From NCBI RefSeq assembly GCF_003112695.1, contig NZ_BFBP01000003.1, positions 62,001 through 126,000 on the forward strand: 64,000 nucleotides of DNA, written 5' to 3'. Made by a program: the position numbers and the translations under genes. The notes beneath the pieces were generated by a model. That model saw only the letters and a program-made list of their open reading frames with translations, was not told where the DNA came from and did not search any database. How positions within the stretch are numbered: position 1 is the first letter of the stretch; each line of letters begins with the position of its first letter. The stretch comes from Azospira sp. I13. Lineage in GTDB: Bacteria; Pseudomonadota; Gammaproteobacteria; Burkholderiales; Rhodocyclaceae. This document shows positions 37,816 to 46,696 of the stretch, piece by piece.

Positions 37816-38946
37816 ATGTCCGCTGGCCCATCACGCCTGGTCTTCATTGACGTTCTCAAAGCTGTCGCTTCCCAGCTCATCGTTCTCCATCACCTGGCGT
37901 TCTACGGCCCCATGTCCGATGCGGCCCAGGAACTGCTGCCCGGCCTGATCGGCTGGCTCAGCGAATACGCCCGCATCGCCGTCCAGGTCTTCCTGGTGGT
38001 GGGCGGCTTCCTGGCGGTCCGCGCCCTGGCGCCCCAGGGCCAACTGCTGACCCGGCAGCCCGTGGCCATGCTGGCCCGCCGCTATCTGCGGCTGGTACCG
38101 CCCTTCCTCCTCGCCATGGCCATTGCCATCATCTGCGCCTATGTGGCCCGGGGCTGGATGGAGCACGATTCCATTCCCGGCCAGCCGGCTGCCTTGCAGG
38201 TCCTGGCCCATGTCTTCCTGCTGCACAACATTCTGGACTTTGACGCCCTCTCCGCCGGCGTCTGGTACATCGCCATCGACTTCCAGCTCTTCGCCCTGCT
38301 CGTCGGTCTGCTCTGGCTGGGTCGCCTGGGCCGGGAGAGCATTCCGGCCATGGCCGGCGGGCGCAGCCGGGGCGTGCATAGCCTGGGCATGCTCCTTGTT
38401 TTCTCCCTGGTGCTGGCCTCCCTGTTCCACTTCAACCGCGATGCTTCCTGGGATATCTGGGCTGTCTACTTCTTCGGGGCCTATGGCATGGGCGTCATGG
38501 CTTACTGGGCCTCGGAAAAGGGTCAATCCCCGATTTGGCTGGCCATTATTGCCTCCGTCGCCCTGGGGGCTCTGTTGCTGGATTTCCGCCTGCGCATCGG
38601 CGTGGCGGTGACGGTTGCCCTGGCCCTTGGCCTGGCCCGGCGTGGCGACTGGATGGGCTACTGGCCCAAGCGCCTGCCCGGCCGGGAGGTGGTGCTGTTC
38701 CTCTCCCGCGTTTCCTACTCCGTCTTCTTGGTCCATTTCCCCATCTGCCTGCTGGTCAATGGTGCTTTCGACCACTTCGTGCCGGCGGAGCCTGCCTGGC
38801 ATCTGATGGGTATGGTGCTGGCCTGGGTAACCAGCCTGGCGGCAGGTACGGTCTTCCACTTTTACGTGGAAACCCGGGAGTGGCGGCTGCCGACCCCGGT
38901 CTTCGGCCTGCTGCGCCGCACGGTCAAGGCCGAATCCTCGGCCTGA
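37816..38946 (+). CDS. Acyltransferase family 3 membrane protein
   Basis: About 376 residues with roughly ten hydrophobic helices and the family N-terminal signature FIDVLKAVASQLIVLHHLAFYGP (His pair near 30) and FLVVGGFLAVRAL. Ends with VHFPICLLVNGAF and a conserved C-terminal helix. Such proteins O-acylate sugars, lipids or surface polymers at the inner membrane. ATG 37816 (MSAGPSRLVF) fits the family start; an upstream ATG at 37762 in frame adds 18 basic residues. Neither has a clear Shine-Dalgarno. Substrate unknown; no polysaccharide genes are adjacent. Confidence 0.85.
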   Translation: MSAGPSRLVFIDVLKAVASQLIVLHHLAFYGPMSDAAQELLPGLIGWLSEYARIAVQVFLVVGGFLAVRALAPQGQLLTRQPVAMLARRYLRLVPPFLLAMAIAIICAYVARGWMEHDSIPGQPAALQVLAHVFLLHNILDFDALSAGVWYIAIDFQLFALLVGLLWLGRLGRESIPAMAGGRSRGVHSLGMLLVFSLVLASLFHFNRDASWDIWAVYFFGAYGMGVMAYWASEKGQSPIWLAIIASVALGALLLDFRLRIGVAVTVALALGLARRGDWMGYWPKRLPGREVVLFLSRVSYSVFLVHFPICLLVNGAFDHFVPAEPAWHLMGMVLAWVTSLAAGTVFHFYVETREWRLPTPVFGLLRRTVKAESSA

Positions 38947-38981
38947 GGGCGGCTGTTTGGGTCCCGGATACGGTCTGGCAA

Positions 38982-38998
38982 TTAAAGTGAAACTTTAA
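38982..38998. promoter_or_regulatory. Inverted repeat upstream of small hypothetical gene
   Basis: TTAAAGT (38982-38988), GAA, ACTTTAA (38992-38998): a 7-bp perfect inverted repeat with 3-base spacer, in an AT-rich patch 80 bases before the gene at 39079. Candidate operator. Confidence 0.4.
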
Positions 38999-39078
38999 GT
39001 CAACCGATCGAAACGCTCCTGCGTTATTGCTCTCAAGGGGGCGAGAATCCGCCCCGGACAACCAAGGAGAGTACCCAA

Positions 39079-39363
39079 ATGGGCAGCCTTAGCAACGAGT
39101 CCTTCGAAGAATTCCTGGATTCCCTGAAACGGGCCGGTATCACCATCACTCGCGAAGAAGAACTGCGCGAGCGCCTGGCAGAAGCCCAAAGCTGGCGCTA
39201 CGCTTTCATGACCCTGGCCAACAATGGCCGCGCCATTGGCATCCGTTTCGAGGATCACGGCGCTAGTCAAAATCTGGATGTGGTGCGCAACGCTTTCAGC
39301 GCCTACCAGTTCCCCGAAAAGTACGAAGCCGCTTTCGAAGCCAGCCTGCGTACCAGCCACTAA
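39079..39363 (+). CDS. Small conserved-looking hypothetical protein
   Basis: 94 residues, no signal peptide or membrane segment, acidic, mixed helix. The sequence has EEFLDSLKRAGITITREEEL at the N-terminus and FPEKYEAAFEASLRTSH at the end. AAGGAGAG lies 9 bases before the ATG, a very strong Shine-Dalgarno, and a clean terminator follows, so it is a genuine, well-expressed single-gene unit. I do not recognise the family and assign no function. Confidence 0.8.
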   Translation: MGSLSNESFEEFLDSLKRAGITITREEELRERLAEAQSWRYAFMTLANNGRAIGIRFEDHGASQNLDVVRNAFSAYQFPEKYEAAFEASLRTSH

Positions 39364-39401
39364 GTTGGCCGCCCACTTACGGGCCACACAGAATTCCCGC
39401 G

Positions 39402-39431
39402 AATACCCGCCCCCGAGGCGGGTATTTTTTT
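39402..39431 (+). terminator. Intrinsic terminator of the small hypothetical gene
   Basis: AATACCCGCC (39402-39411) pairs with GGCGGGTATT (39417-39426), followed by a T-run. Confidence 0.92.
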
Positions 39432-39477
39432 GCCTGAAGCCTGAAGCCCGGCATCCTCCCCATACCCTGCTCCGGGG

Positions 39478-40335
39478 CTAGGGTGAAAGCTGGATTCTGG
39501 CCTTGACGTGCTTGAGGCCGCTGACCAGGGTAAAAATCATCAGGACCAGCATGGTCCAGGAAGACCATTTGCCCAGGTGCACCGTGGCCCAGGCACCTAG
39601 CTGGTTGGGGTAGCGCCAGACACCGAGGAAGGTGCCCATGTTCTCGGCCAGCCAGATGAAAAAGCCCACCAGGATGAATCCGAGCAGGAAGGGCATGGAG
39701 CGTTCCCGATCCAGGGGGGTGAAGATGATGCTGCTGCGGGCGTAAAGCCCCAGGGCGAGGGCCGCCAGATACCAGCGGTAGTCGCCAATGAAGTGGTGGG
39801 TGAACAGGTTGAGATAGAGCAGCAAGGCCAGGCCGCCGCTCATCCAGTAAGGCGGATGGCGTTCGATGCGCAGATGCAGGATACGCCAGGCCTGCATGAC
39901 GTAGCTGCCGACGGCGGCGTACATGAAGCCGGAAAACAGCGGTACACCGAGTACCTTGGTCAGGGCGGGGTCCGGGTAGCTCCAGGAGGCGATGGGAGCG
40001 GAAACCTTGAAGACTTCGAGGGAAAATCCTGCCAGGTGGAAAAGCAGGATGGTCCGGGCTTCATCCCAGGTCTCGATACGCCGCCACAGCAGCCAGGCCT
40101 GCAGGCCCAGGGCGATCAGCAGGAGCAGGTCATAGCGGGCGATGCCTAGCCAGCCGCCGCGCGGCACGGCGAAGAGGGCGAGAAAGAAGAGCCCGGCGAA
40201 AATGCAGGCCCGGGCCTCCTTGATGCCGAACCACCAGAATTCCGCCAGGAAGCGCCGCCAGCCTTCCAGGGCGGGTCGCTCCTGCCGGTTTTCCAGGCAC
40301 AGGTCGAGGCGGCGCAAGGTGGCGTAAAAGGGCAT
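39478..40335 (-). CDS. DUF817 family membrane protein
   Basis: 285 residues with about eight hydrophobic helices. The family core is FWWFGIKEARACIFAGLFF, WSYPDPALTKVLGVPLFSGFMYAAVGSYV, and WLAENMGTFLGVWRYPNQ. The latter charged and aromatic residues inside membrane helices hint at a transport or enzymatic site. Function is unknown. ATG 40335 is chosen because the terminator of ettA ends just upstream (40351-40376). The frame stays open further upstream, but across that hairpin. Confidence 0.85.
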   Translation of the reverse strand: MPFYATLRRLDLCLENRQERPALEGWRRFLAEFWWFGIKEARACIFAGLFFLALFAVPRGGWLGIARYDLLLLIALGLQAWLLWRRIETWDEARTILLFHLAGFSLEVFKVSAPIASWSYPDPALTKVLGVPLFSGFMYAAVGSYVMQAWRILHLRIERHPPYWMSGGLALLLYLNLFTHHFIGDYRWYLAALALGLYARSSIIFTPLDRERSMPFLLGFILVGFFIWLAENMGTFLGVWRYPNQLGAWATVHLGKWSSWTMLVLMIFTLVSGLKHVKARIQLSP

Positions 40336-40350
40336 GAAGATATCTGAATG

Positions 40351-40376
40351 GAAAAAGCCCGCCGGGAGGCGGGCTT
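40351..40376 (-). terminator. Intrinsic terminator of ettA
   Basis: On the minus strand AAGCCCGCC-TCCC-GGCGGGCTT is followed by TTT. It lies 60 bases past the ettA stop and just before the DUF817 start. Confidence 0.88.
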
Positions 40377-40435
40377 GGGTCAGTACCAGGGGCGGGCGGC
40401 CATTCCGGGCAAGATTTGGTGGGTCGCCGCGCCTC

Positions 40436-42100
40436 TTAACGGCTGATGGGCTTGTAGCGGATACGCTTGGGCTTGGCGCCTTCTTCACCCAGGCGGCGCT
40501 TCTTGTCGGCCTCGTATTCCTGGTAGTTGCCGTCAAAGAAGGTCCACTGGGAATCCCCTTCGGCCGCCAGGATATGGGTACAGATACGGTCGAGGAACCA
40601 GCGGTCGTGGGAGATCACCATGGCGCAGCCGGGGAATTCCAGCAGGGCATCTTCCAGGGCGCGCAGGGTTTCCACGTCCAGGTCGTTGGAGGGTTCGTCC
40701 AGCAGCAGGACGTTGCCGCCTTCCAGCAGGGTCTTGGCCAGGTGCAGGCGGCCGCGCTCGCCGCCGGAGAGGTTGCCGACCTGCTTCTGCTGGTCGCCGC
40801 CCTTGAAGTTGAAGCGGCCGATGTAGGCCCGGCTGGACATTTCGAACTTGCCGACGGTGAGGATATCGGCACCGTTGGCGATTTCCTCGAAGACAGTCTT
40901 GTTGCCGGAGAGGTTTTCCCGGCTCTGGTCCACGAAGGACATTTTCACCGTACTGCCGATTTTCACTTCGCCGCTATCCGGCTGCTCCTGCCCGCTGAGC
41001 ATGCGGAAGAGAGTGGATTTACCCGCACCGTTGGGGCCGATGATGCCGACGATGGCACCAGCGGGAACCTTGAATGACAGGTTGTCGATCAGCAGGCGGT
41101 CGCCGAAGGCCTTGGAAACGCCGTCGAACTCGAGGACTTCATTGCCCAGGCGCTCGCCCACGGGAATGAAGATTTCCTGGGTTTCGTTGCGCTTCTGGTA
41201 TTCGTAGCTGGAGAGTTCCTCGAAGCGGGCGATACGGGCCTTGGACTTGGCCTGGCGCCCCTTGGGATTCTGCCGTACCCATTCCAGTTCCTGCTTCATG
41301 GCCTTCATGCGGGCGGCTTCCTGCTTGCCTTCCTGTTCCAGGCGGGTTTCCTTCTGCTCCAGCCAGGAAGAGTAGTTGCCCTTCCAGGGAATGCCCTCGC
41401 CCCGGTCCAGTTCCAGGATCCATTCGGCGGCGTTGTCGAGGAAGTAGCGGTCGTGGGTAACGGCCACCACGGTGCCGGGGAAGCGGCAGAGGAACTGCTC
41501 CAGCCATTCCACAGATTCTGCATCCAGGTGGTTGGTGGGTTCGTCCAGCAGCAGCATGTCGGGCTTGGAAAGTAGCAGCTTGCACAGGGCGACGCGGCGC
41601 TTCTCACCGCCGGAGAGGTGCTTGATGGAAGCATCCCAGGCCGGCAGGCGCAGGGCGTCGGCGGCGATTTCCATCTGAGTTTCGGTGTCGCTGCCGGCCG
41701 TGGCCAGGATGGCCTCGCAGCGGGCCTGTTCTTCAGCCAGCTTGTCGAAATCTGCATCGGGCTCGGCGTAGGCGGCGTACACCTCTTCCAGCTTCTGCTT
41801 GGCTTCCATGATCTCGCCCAGGGCGGATTCCACCTCCTGGCGCACCGTCTTTTCCTGGTCCAGCTGGGGTTCCTGGGCCAGGTAGCCGATGCGCAGGTTG
41901 GGCTGCCACTGCACTTCCCCGTCGTATTCCTTTTCCACACCGGCCATGATTTTCAGCACGGTGGACTTGCCTGAGCCGTTGAGGCCCAGCAGGCCGATCT
42001 TGGCGCCGGGGAAGAAGGAGAGGGAAATATCCTTGATGATCTGCCGCTTGGGCGGCACGACCTTGCTCACGCGGAGCATCGACATTACGTATTGGGCCAT
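40436..42100 (-). CDS. ettA: Energy-dependent translational throttle protein EttA (ABC-F)
   Basis: 554 residues, matching E. coli EttA (555). Two ATPase cassettes in one chain and no membrane domain: Walker A GLNGSGKST and GPNGAGKST; signatures LSGGEKRR and LSGGERGR; Walker B MLLLDEPTNHLD and VLLLDEPSNDLD. The linker between them is the P-site tRNA interaction motif region (WVRQNPKGRQAKSKARIARF). EttA binds the ribosomal E site and gates the first elongation cycle according to ATP/ADP level. ATG 42100 begins MAQYVMSMLRVSKVVPPKR, the family start. It is divergent from the chemoreceptor at 42301. Confidence 0.97.
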   Translation of the reverse strand: MAQYVMSMLRVSKVVPPKRQIIKDISLSFFPGAKIGLLGLNGSGKSTVLKIMAGVEKEYDGEVQWQPNLRIGYLAQEPQLDQEKTVRQEVESALGEIMEAKQKLEEVYAAYAEPDADFDKLAEEQARCEAILATAGSDTETQMEIAADALRLPAWDASIKHLSGGEKRRVALCKLLLSKPDMLLLDEPTNHLDAESVEWLEQFLCRFPGTVVAVTHDRYFLDNAAEWILELDRGEGIPWKGNYSSWLEQKETRLEQEGKQEAARMKAMKQELEWVRQNPKGRQAKSKARIARFEELSSYEYQKRNETQEIFIPVGERLGNEVLEFDGVSKAFGDRLLIDNLSFKVPAGAIVGIIGPNGAGKSTLFRMLSGQEQPDSGEVKIGSTVKMSFVDQSRENLSGNKTVFEEIANGADILTVGKFEMSSRAYIGRFNFKGGDQQKQVGNLSGGERGRLHLAKTLLEGGNVLLLDEPSNDLDVETLRALEDALLEFPGCAMVISHDRWFLDRICTHILAAEGDSQWTFFDGNYQEYEADKKRRLGEEGAKPKRIRYKPISR

Positions 42101-42300
42101 GGAAAACTCGTGGTTGCGATGGGCGAAAGCCGCGCCCTGGGCGGCGGCGAAGGCGGTATTGTACCGGCCCGCTGCAGGGGCGTCAGGATCATCTTCCGTG
42201 AAATACGCCACAGCTGCACCGCCCCCCGGCTGCGCTATATTGGAGACAGGTGCATAACCGTGCGTATGCGCCCATACCAATAACGACCTGGGGACATGTC

Positions 42301-43929
42301 ATGAACTGGTTCGATCACCTAAGCCTGCGGGCCAAACTGTATGTGAACTTCGCCGTCACCGGCGGCATCCTGGTGCTGGCCCTGGTGTTCTGTATCCTCC
42401 AGATCCAGAAGGTGGGCGGTGAAACCGAGGAAATCATCACCAACTGGCTGCCTTCCCTGCAACTGGTGGGCAAGGTGAGCCAGGAGCGCCTGCGTTACCG
42501 GGTACGCAGCCTGGAATACATGATGCCGGGCTCCCCCGAAGAGAAGGTGAAGATCGAGAAATCCTTGGCCAAGCTGGATGAGGACGTGCGAGCCGTCATC
42601 AAGGAATACCAGCCCATGGTCACCGGCCCCCAGGAGCAGGCTATTCTGGATGGCGTGGCCAAGGCGGTGGATGGCTACAAGACGACGGTGGAGGAGGCCA
42701 TTGCCCTGTCCAAGGCCGGTAAGGAAGAAGAAGCCCAGCAACTACGCCGCAAGAACTGGGTGGAGAAGGCCAACCAGCTGCGGGACCGTACCGATGATCT
42801 GGCCAAGTTCAACCGGGAGGGGGCCGATAAGGTGGCCCAGCGTGCCTCGGGTGACGTCAAGAGCGCCATTTCCGGCGGCCTGATGGCTCTGGTGGCAGGA
42901 GTGGTGGTGGCCCTGGTGGTCTCCTTCCTGCTGGCCCAGCGCATGGCCCGGCGCCTTGACGAGGCTCTGGAAGTGGCCCGGCGTATCGCCTCCGGCGATC
43001 TCACCGGCAACCTGCCACCCAGCACCGGCGATGAAGTGGGGCGCTTGGTGGCGGCCATGGGCGAGATGCAGCAGGCCCTGCGCAGCACCATCGGCCAGAC
43101 CAAGGAAGGGGCTGCCGAAATTTCCACTGCCGCCCAGCAGCTGGCAGGTACGGTACGCCAGATGGAGCAAAGCGTGACCATCCAAAGCTCCGCCTCCTCC
43201 GCCATTGCCGCCAACATCGAGGAACTGACGGTTTCGATCAATCACGTTTCCGACAACACCGGCGATGCTGCCCGCCTGGCTGCCGAATCCGATGAACAGG
43301 CCCGTGCGGGGCGTGAGACGGTGGACCGCCTGGTGGGCGAGATCAACCAGGTGTCGGATGTGGTGAAGGTGGCCGCCCAGCAGATCGGCAACCTGGAAGA
43401 GGAATCCCAGAAGATTTCCAACATCGTCAGCGTCATCAAGGACATTGCCGACCAGACCAATCTCTTGGCCCTAAACGCCGCCATCGAGGCGGCCCGGGCT
43501 GGGGAGCACGGGCGCGGTTTCGCCGTGGTGGCCGATGAAGTACGCAAGCTCTCCGAGCGCACTGCCCAGTCCACCGGTGAGATCACCCAGATGGTGGGCT
43601 CCATCCAGGAATCCACCCGCCAGGTGGTGGCCGGTATTGGCGGCGGTGTGGGGGCGGTGGAAAGCAGCGTCGATCATGCCCGCCAGGCCGGAGCCACCAT
43701 TGCCCAACTACAGGACATGGCGCGGCGGGTGGCCGAGATCATCGGCGATGTGGATGTAGCCCTGCGGGAGCAGTCTTCCGCCTCCACCGAGGTGGCCCGC
43801 AAGGTGGAGGAAATCGCCACTCATGCGGAAGAAACCAATGCCGCCGCCAACGAGACCTCCCGGGCGGCGGATACCCTGGACCGGGTGGCCGGGGAAATGC
43901 AGGAAGCCGTCAGCCGCTTCCGGGTCTGA
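42301..43929 (+). CDS. Methyl-accepting chemotaxis protein (Tar-type topology)
   Basis: 542 residues. TM1 about 13-32 ([19 protein letters not shown]), four-helix-bundle periplasmic sensor about 33-195, TM2 about 198-220 ([17 protein letters not shown]), HAMP about 222-275, and signalling coiled coil with hairpin tip [41 protein letters not shown] 42301 was chosen over an upstream in-frame ATG (42250), because GGGG precedes it and TM1 then follows directly. It lacks a C-terminal NWETF-type CheR tether. Ligand unknown. Confidence 0.93.
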   Translation: MNWFDHLSLRAKLYVNFAVTGGILVLALVFCILQIQKVGGETEEIITNWLPSLQLVGKVSQERLRYRVRSLEYMMPGSPEEKVKIEKSLAKLDEDVRAVIKEYQPMVTGPQEQAILDGVAKAVDGYKTTVEEAIALSKAGKEEEAQQLRRKNWVEKANQLRDRTDDLAKFNREGADKVAQRASGDVKSAISGGLMALVAGVVVALVVSFLLAQRMARRLDEALEVARRIASGDLTGNLPPSTGDEVGRLVAAMGEMQQALRSTIGQTKEGAAEISTAAQQLAGTVRQMEQSVTIQSSASSAIAANIEELTVSINHVSDNTGDAARLAAESDEQARAGRETVDRLVGEINQVSDVVKVAAQQIGNLEEESQKISNIVSVIKDIADQTNLLALNAAIEAARAGEHGRGFAVVADEVRKLSERTAQSTGEITQMVGSIQESTRQVVAGIGGGVGAVESSVDHARQAGATIAQLQDMARRVAEIIGDVDVALREQSSASTEVARKVEEIATHAEETNAAANETSRAADTLDRVAGEMQEAVSRFRV

Positions 43930-43941
43930 GGGCGCTCCGCT

Positions 43942-44712
43942 TCAGCGCCACCAGGCCAGGCCCACCTGGATCAGCATCAGGGCCGCCATCAGGGCCAGGG
44001 TGGCGTTGAGCCAGCGGCGATAGGTGGCCGTTTCCATGCGCGACTGAATGCGCATTCCCGGAATCAGGCAGAGGCCGGCCAGTACCGTCAGGCCGGCGCT
44101 CTGCCAGAGAATGGCGGCGGTGAATTCGCCGTGGGCCGCCAGGGTGCCTGCCTGAGTCAGCTTGCCAACAATGAAGCAGACGTTGAACAGCTGCACCGTG
44201 GCTGTGGGGCTCAGCGCCAGGCCGAGAAAGTAGATGGCCAGGGGCGGTACTGAGACATTCACGGTGCCCGACAGCACGCCGGCCGCCAGGCCGAAGGCCG
44301 CTTCGGAAGTGCGGCGGCGGGTGGTGAGAAAAGACCAGTCCCAGGTTTTCAGGCGATTGAGATTGAGAGAGACCAGCATCATCAGCGCCAGGGCCAGCTT
44401 CAGGGGCTCCGCCGGCAAGCCGATGAGGAACTGGGTGCCCACCAGGCTGCCGACGAAGACGTAAGCCGCCAGCCGCCAGTGCTCCGCCAGGTTGTCCCGC
44501 CAATTGCCGCCCCGCAGGATGGACAGCACGTTGAGCAGGATATTGGGCAGCACGGTGACCAGTACCGCCGTTTTCAGGTCGGTCAGCAGGGCGATGCAGG
44601 GGGTGGTGATCAGGGGGAAACCGATGCCGATGACGCCATGGACGAAGGCGGCGATGCCAACCACGATGGCGATGGCCGCCAGCAGGAGATCCGGAGAATA
44701 ATCGTAGGGCAT
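43942..44712 (-). CDS. TauE/SafE family sulfite/anion permease
   Basis: 256 residues, seven to eight helices in two halves. The first carries HGVIGIGFPLITTPCIALLTDLKTAVLV and the second EAAFGLAAGVLSGTVNVSVPPLAIYFLG, the family's paired glycine-rich signatures. Members export sulfite, sulfoacetate or similar organosulfur anions; the substrate here is not known. Convergent with the chemoreceptor (12-base gap), divergent from dctP. Confidence 0.9.
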   Translation of the reverse strand: MPYDYSPDLLLAAIAIVVGIAAFVHGVIGIGFPLITTPCIALLTDLKTAVLVTVLPNILLNVLSILRGGNWRDNLAEHWRLAAYVFVGSLVGTQFLIGLPAEPLKLALALMMLVSLNLNRLKTWDWSFLTTRRRTSEAAFGLAAGVLSGTVNVSVPPLAIYFLGLALSPTATVQLFNVCFIVGKLTQAGTLAAHGEFTAAILWQSAGLTVLAGLCLIPGMRIQSRMETATYRRWLNATLALMAALMLIQVGLAWWR

Positions 44713-44780
44713 ATAACGTACGGTTTTTCAGGGCGGGGGGAAGGGCCGCAGCATGGGGAAAAACATGGCCCCCAGGGGAT

Positions 44781-44794
44781 TGTGGATATCCACA
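44781..44794. promoter_or_regulatory. 14-bp perfect palindrome upstream of dctP
   Basis: TGTGGATATCCACA is its own reverse complement. It lies 87 bases before dctP in the divergent tauE/dctP region, the right place for an operator of either gene. Regulator unknown. Confidence 0.5.
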
Positions 44795-44880
44795 GTAGAG
44801 CGGGTCTATGGCCTTTGTGATACTGCGCCAAGCTGGCCTTCAGGCTGGCCTATAAACCTAGATTCTCTTGGAGGAGAAAG

Positions 44881-45879
44881 ATGAAAATTTCCCATCTGAT
44901 GTTCGGCCTGCTGGCCGGCGTTCTGTCCTGTGGCGCCGTGGCGCAACAGCCTATCGTCATCAAATTCAGCCATGTGGTGGCCGTCGATACCCCCAAGGGT
45001 CTGGCTGCCGACTTTTTCGCCAAGCGCGCCGCCGAGCTGACCAAGGGCAAGGTGAAGGTTGAGGTCTACCCGAACAGCCAGCTGTACAAGGACAAGGAAG
45101 AAATGGAAGCCCTGCAGTTGGGCGCCGTGCAGATGCTGGCTCCTTCCCTGGCCAAGTTCGGCCCCCTGGGCGTGCGTGAATTCGAAGCCTTCGATTTGCC
45201 CTACATCTTCGACAACTACGAAGAGCTGCACAAGATCACCACCGGTCCCGTCGGCGCCTCCCTGCTGGCCAAGCTGGAACCCAAGGGCATCAAGGGTCTG
45301 GCTTACTGGGACAACGGCTTCAAGTCCTTCTCCGCCAATACCCCGATCAAGACCCCGGCTGACCTGAAGGGCAAGAAGATGCGCATCCAGTCCTCCAAGG
45401 TGCTGGAAGAGGAAATGCGTACCATCGGCGCCCTGCCCCAGGTGATGGCTTTCTCCGAGGTGTACCAGGCCCTGCAGACCGGCGTGGTGGACGGTACCGA
45501 GAACCCGATCTCCAACCTGTACACCCAGAAGATGCATGAAGTGCAGAAGCATCTGACCCTGACCGACCACGGTTACCTGGGTTACGCCGTCATCGTGAAC
45601 AAGAAGTTCTGGGAAGGCCTGCCCGCCGACGTGCGTGGCCAGCTGGAAACCGCGATGAAGGAATCCACCACCTACGCCAACAAGATCGCCAAGGAACAGA
45701 ACGACAAGGATCTGGAATCCGTGAAGAAGAGCGGCAAGACCCAGGTCTACGTGCCCACCAAGGAAGAGCGCGAAGCCTTCAAGAAGGCGCTGACCCCGGT
45801 GCACGCCAAGATGGCTGACCGTATCGGCAAGGAGCTGATCCAGTCCATCTACAAGGAAACCGGCTTCACCGCCCAGTAA
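44881..45879 (+). CDS. dctP: TRAP transporter periplasmic solute-binding protein (DctP)
   Basis: 332 residues with a signal peptide (MKISHLMFGLLAGVLSCGAVAQQ). DctP fold: IKFSHVVAVDTPKGLAADFF, PNSQLYKDKEEMEALQLGAVQM, GLAYWDNGFKSFSANTPIKTPADLKGKKMRIQ with the substrate-carboxylate arginine, and QTGVVDGTENPISNLYT. It captures a carboxylate, likely a C4-dicarboxylate, for the adjacent membrane subunits. TTGGAGGAG precedes the ATG. A hairpin follows the stop, so dctP may be made in excess over dctQM. Confidence 0.95.
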   Translation: MKISHLMFGLLAGVLSCGAVAQQPIVIKFSHVVAVDTPKGLAADFFAKRAAELTKGKVKVEVYPNSQLYKDKEEMEALQLGAVQMLAPSLAKFGPLGVREFEAFDLPYIFDNYEELHKITTGPVGASLLAKLEPKGIKGLAYWDNGFKSFSANTPIKTPADLKGKKMRIQSSKVLEEEMRTIGALPQVMAFSEVYQALQTGVVDGTENPISNLYTQKMHEVQKHLTLTDHGYLGYAVIVNKKFWEGLPADVRGQLETAMKESTTYANKIAKEQNDKDLESVKKSGKTQVYVPTKEEREAFKKALTPVHAKMADRIGKELIQSIYKETGFTAQ

Positions 45880-45897
45880 AACAATCTGCCCGCGAAG

Positions 45898-45929
45898 ACG
45901 CCCGCCACCCCCTGGGGGCGGGCGTTTTT
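45898..45929 (+). terminator. Intercistronic terminator between dctP and dctQ
   Basis: ACGCCCGCC (45898-45906) pairs with GGCGGGCGT (45917-45925), followed by TTTTG. It sits inside the operon and probably terminates partially, favouring the binding protein over the permease. Confidence 0.8.
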
Positions 45930-45951
45930 GTGAGGGTAGGGGAGTTCTGTC

Positions 45952-46695
45952 ATGAATAAACTACTGAATCACCTCGAAGAGGCGATCATCACGTTCCTCA
46001 TGGGGGCGGCGACGGTGATCATTTTCCTCTCCGTGGTCCATCGCTACCTCTCCGGTTACGACATCCCGGGCCTGCAGGACTGGCTGCTCAGCCTCAACTT
46101 CAGCTGGGCCCAGGAACTGTGCATCATCATGTTCGTGTGGATGGCCAAGTTCGGTGCCGCCTATGGCGTGCGTACCGGCATCCACGTCGGCGTCGATGTG
46201 GTCATTAATCGCCTGGCCGAGAAGAACCGCGCCAAGTTCGTCCTCTTCGGCCTGATGGCCGGCGCCACCTTCACCGGCATCGTCGGCACCCTGGGTGCTA
46301 CCTTCGTCTGGGAAAACGGCGCCCACTACCAGTTTTTCCACTGGTTCGGCATTGAAGCGCCGGACCTCTACGAAGGCCCCATCACGCCCGACCTGGAATG
46401 GCCGACCTGGATCGTCTATTCCGCCGTGCCCCTCGGTTCCTACCTGATGTGCTACCGCTTCCTGCAGGTGGCTGTCTCCTTCATCAAGACCGGCGAACTG
46501 CCCCACCATGACCACGGTCATGTGGAAGGTCTGGAAGAAGAGCTGGCCCAGGAAGAAGGCAAGACCTACTCCATCGGCGAAGCCATCCAGGCTGCCGAGG
46601 AGTTGGAGCATGCCGATGCCGGCCGCAAGGAAGTGCCCATGGAACCCGATACGCCCCATGGCGTGAAGCGGGAAGACAAGAACGGAGGCCAATAA
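45952..46695 (+). CDS. dctQ: TRAP transporter small permease (DctQ)
   Basis: 247 residues, four helices: FLMGAATVIIFLSVVHRYL, LNFSWAQELCIIMFVWMAKFGAAYGVRTGIHVGVDV (the family motif), then two more. It supports DctM in Na+-driven uptake. Longer than the usual ~160-200: a soluble C-terminal tail of ~70 residues is rich in His and Glu (ELPHHDHGHVEGLEEELAQE). GTCATG start with GGGGAG upstream. The next gene begins one base after its stop. Confidence 0.93.
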   Translation: MNKLLNHLEEAIITFLMGAATVIIFLSVVHRYLSGYDIPGLQDWLLSLNFSWAQELCIIMFVWMAKFGAAYGVRTGIHVGVDVVINRLAEKNRAKFVLFGLMAGATFTGIVGTLGATFVWENGAHYQFFHWFGIEAPDLYEGPITPDLEWPTWIVYSAVPLGSYLMCYRFLQVAVSFIKTGELPHHDHGHVEGLEEELAQEEGKTYSIGEAIQAAEELEHADAGRKEVPMEPDTPHGVKREDKNGGQ

Positions 46696-46696
46696 C

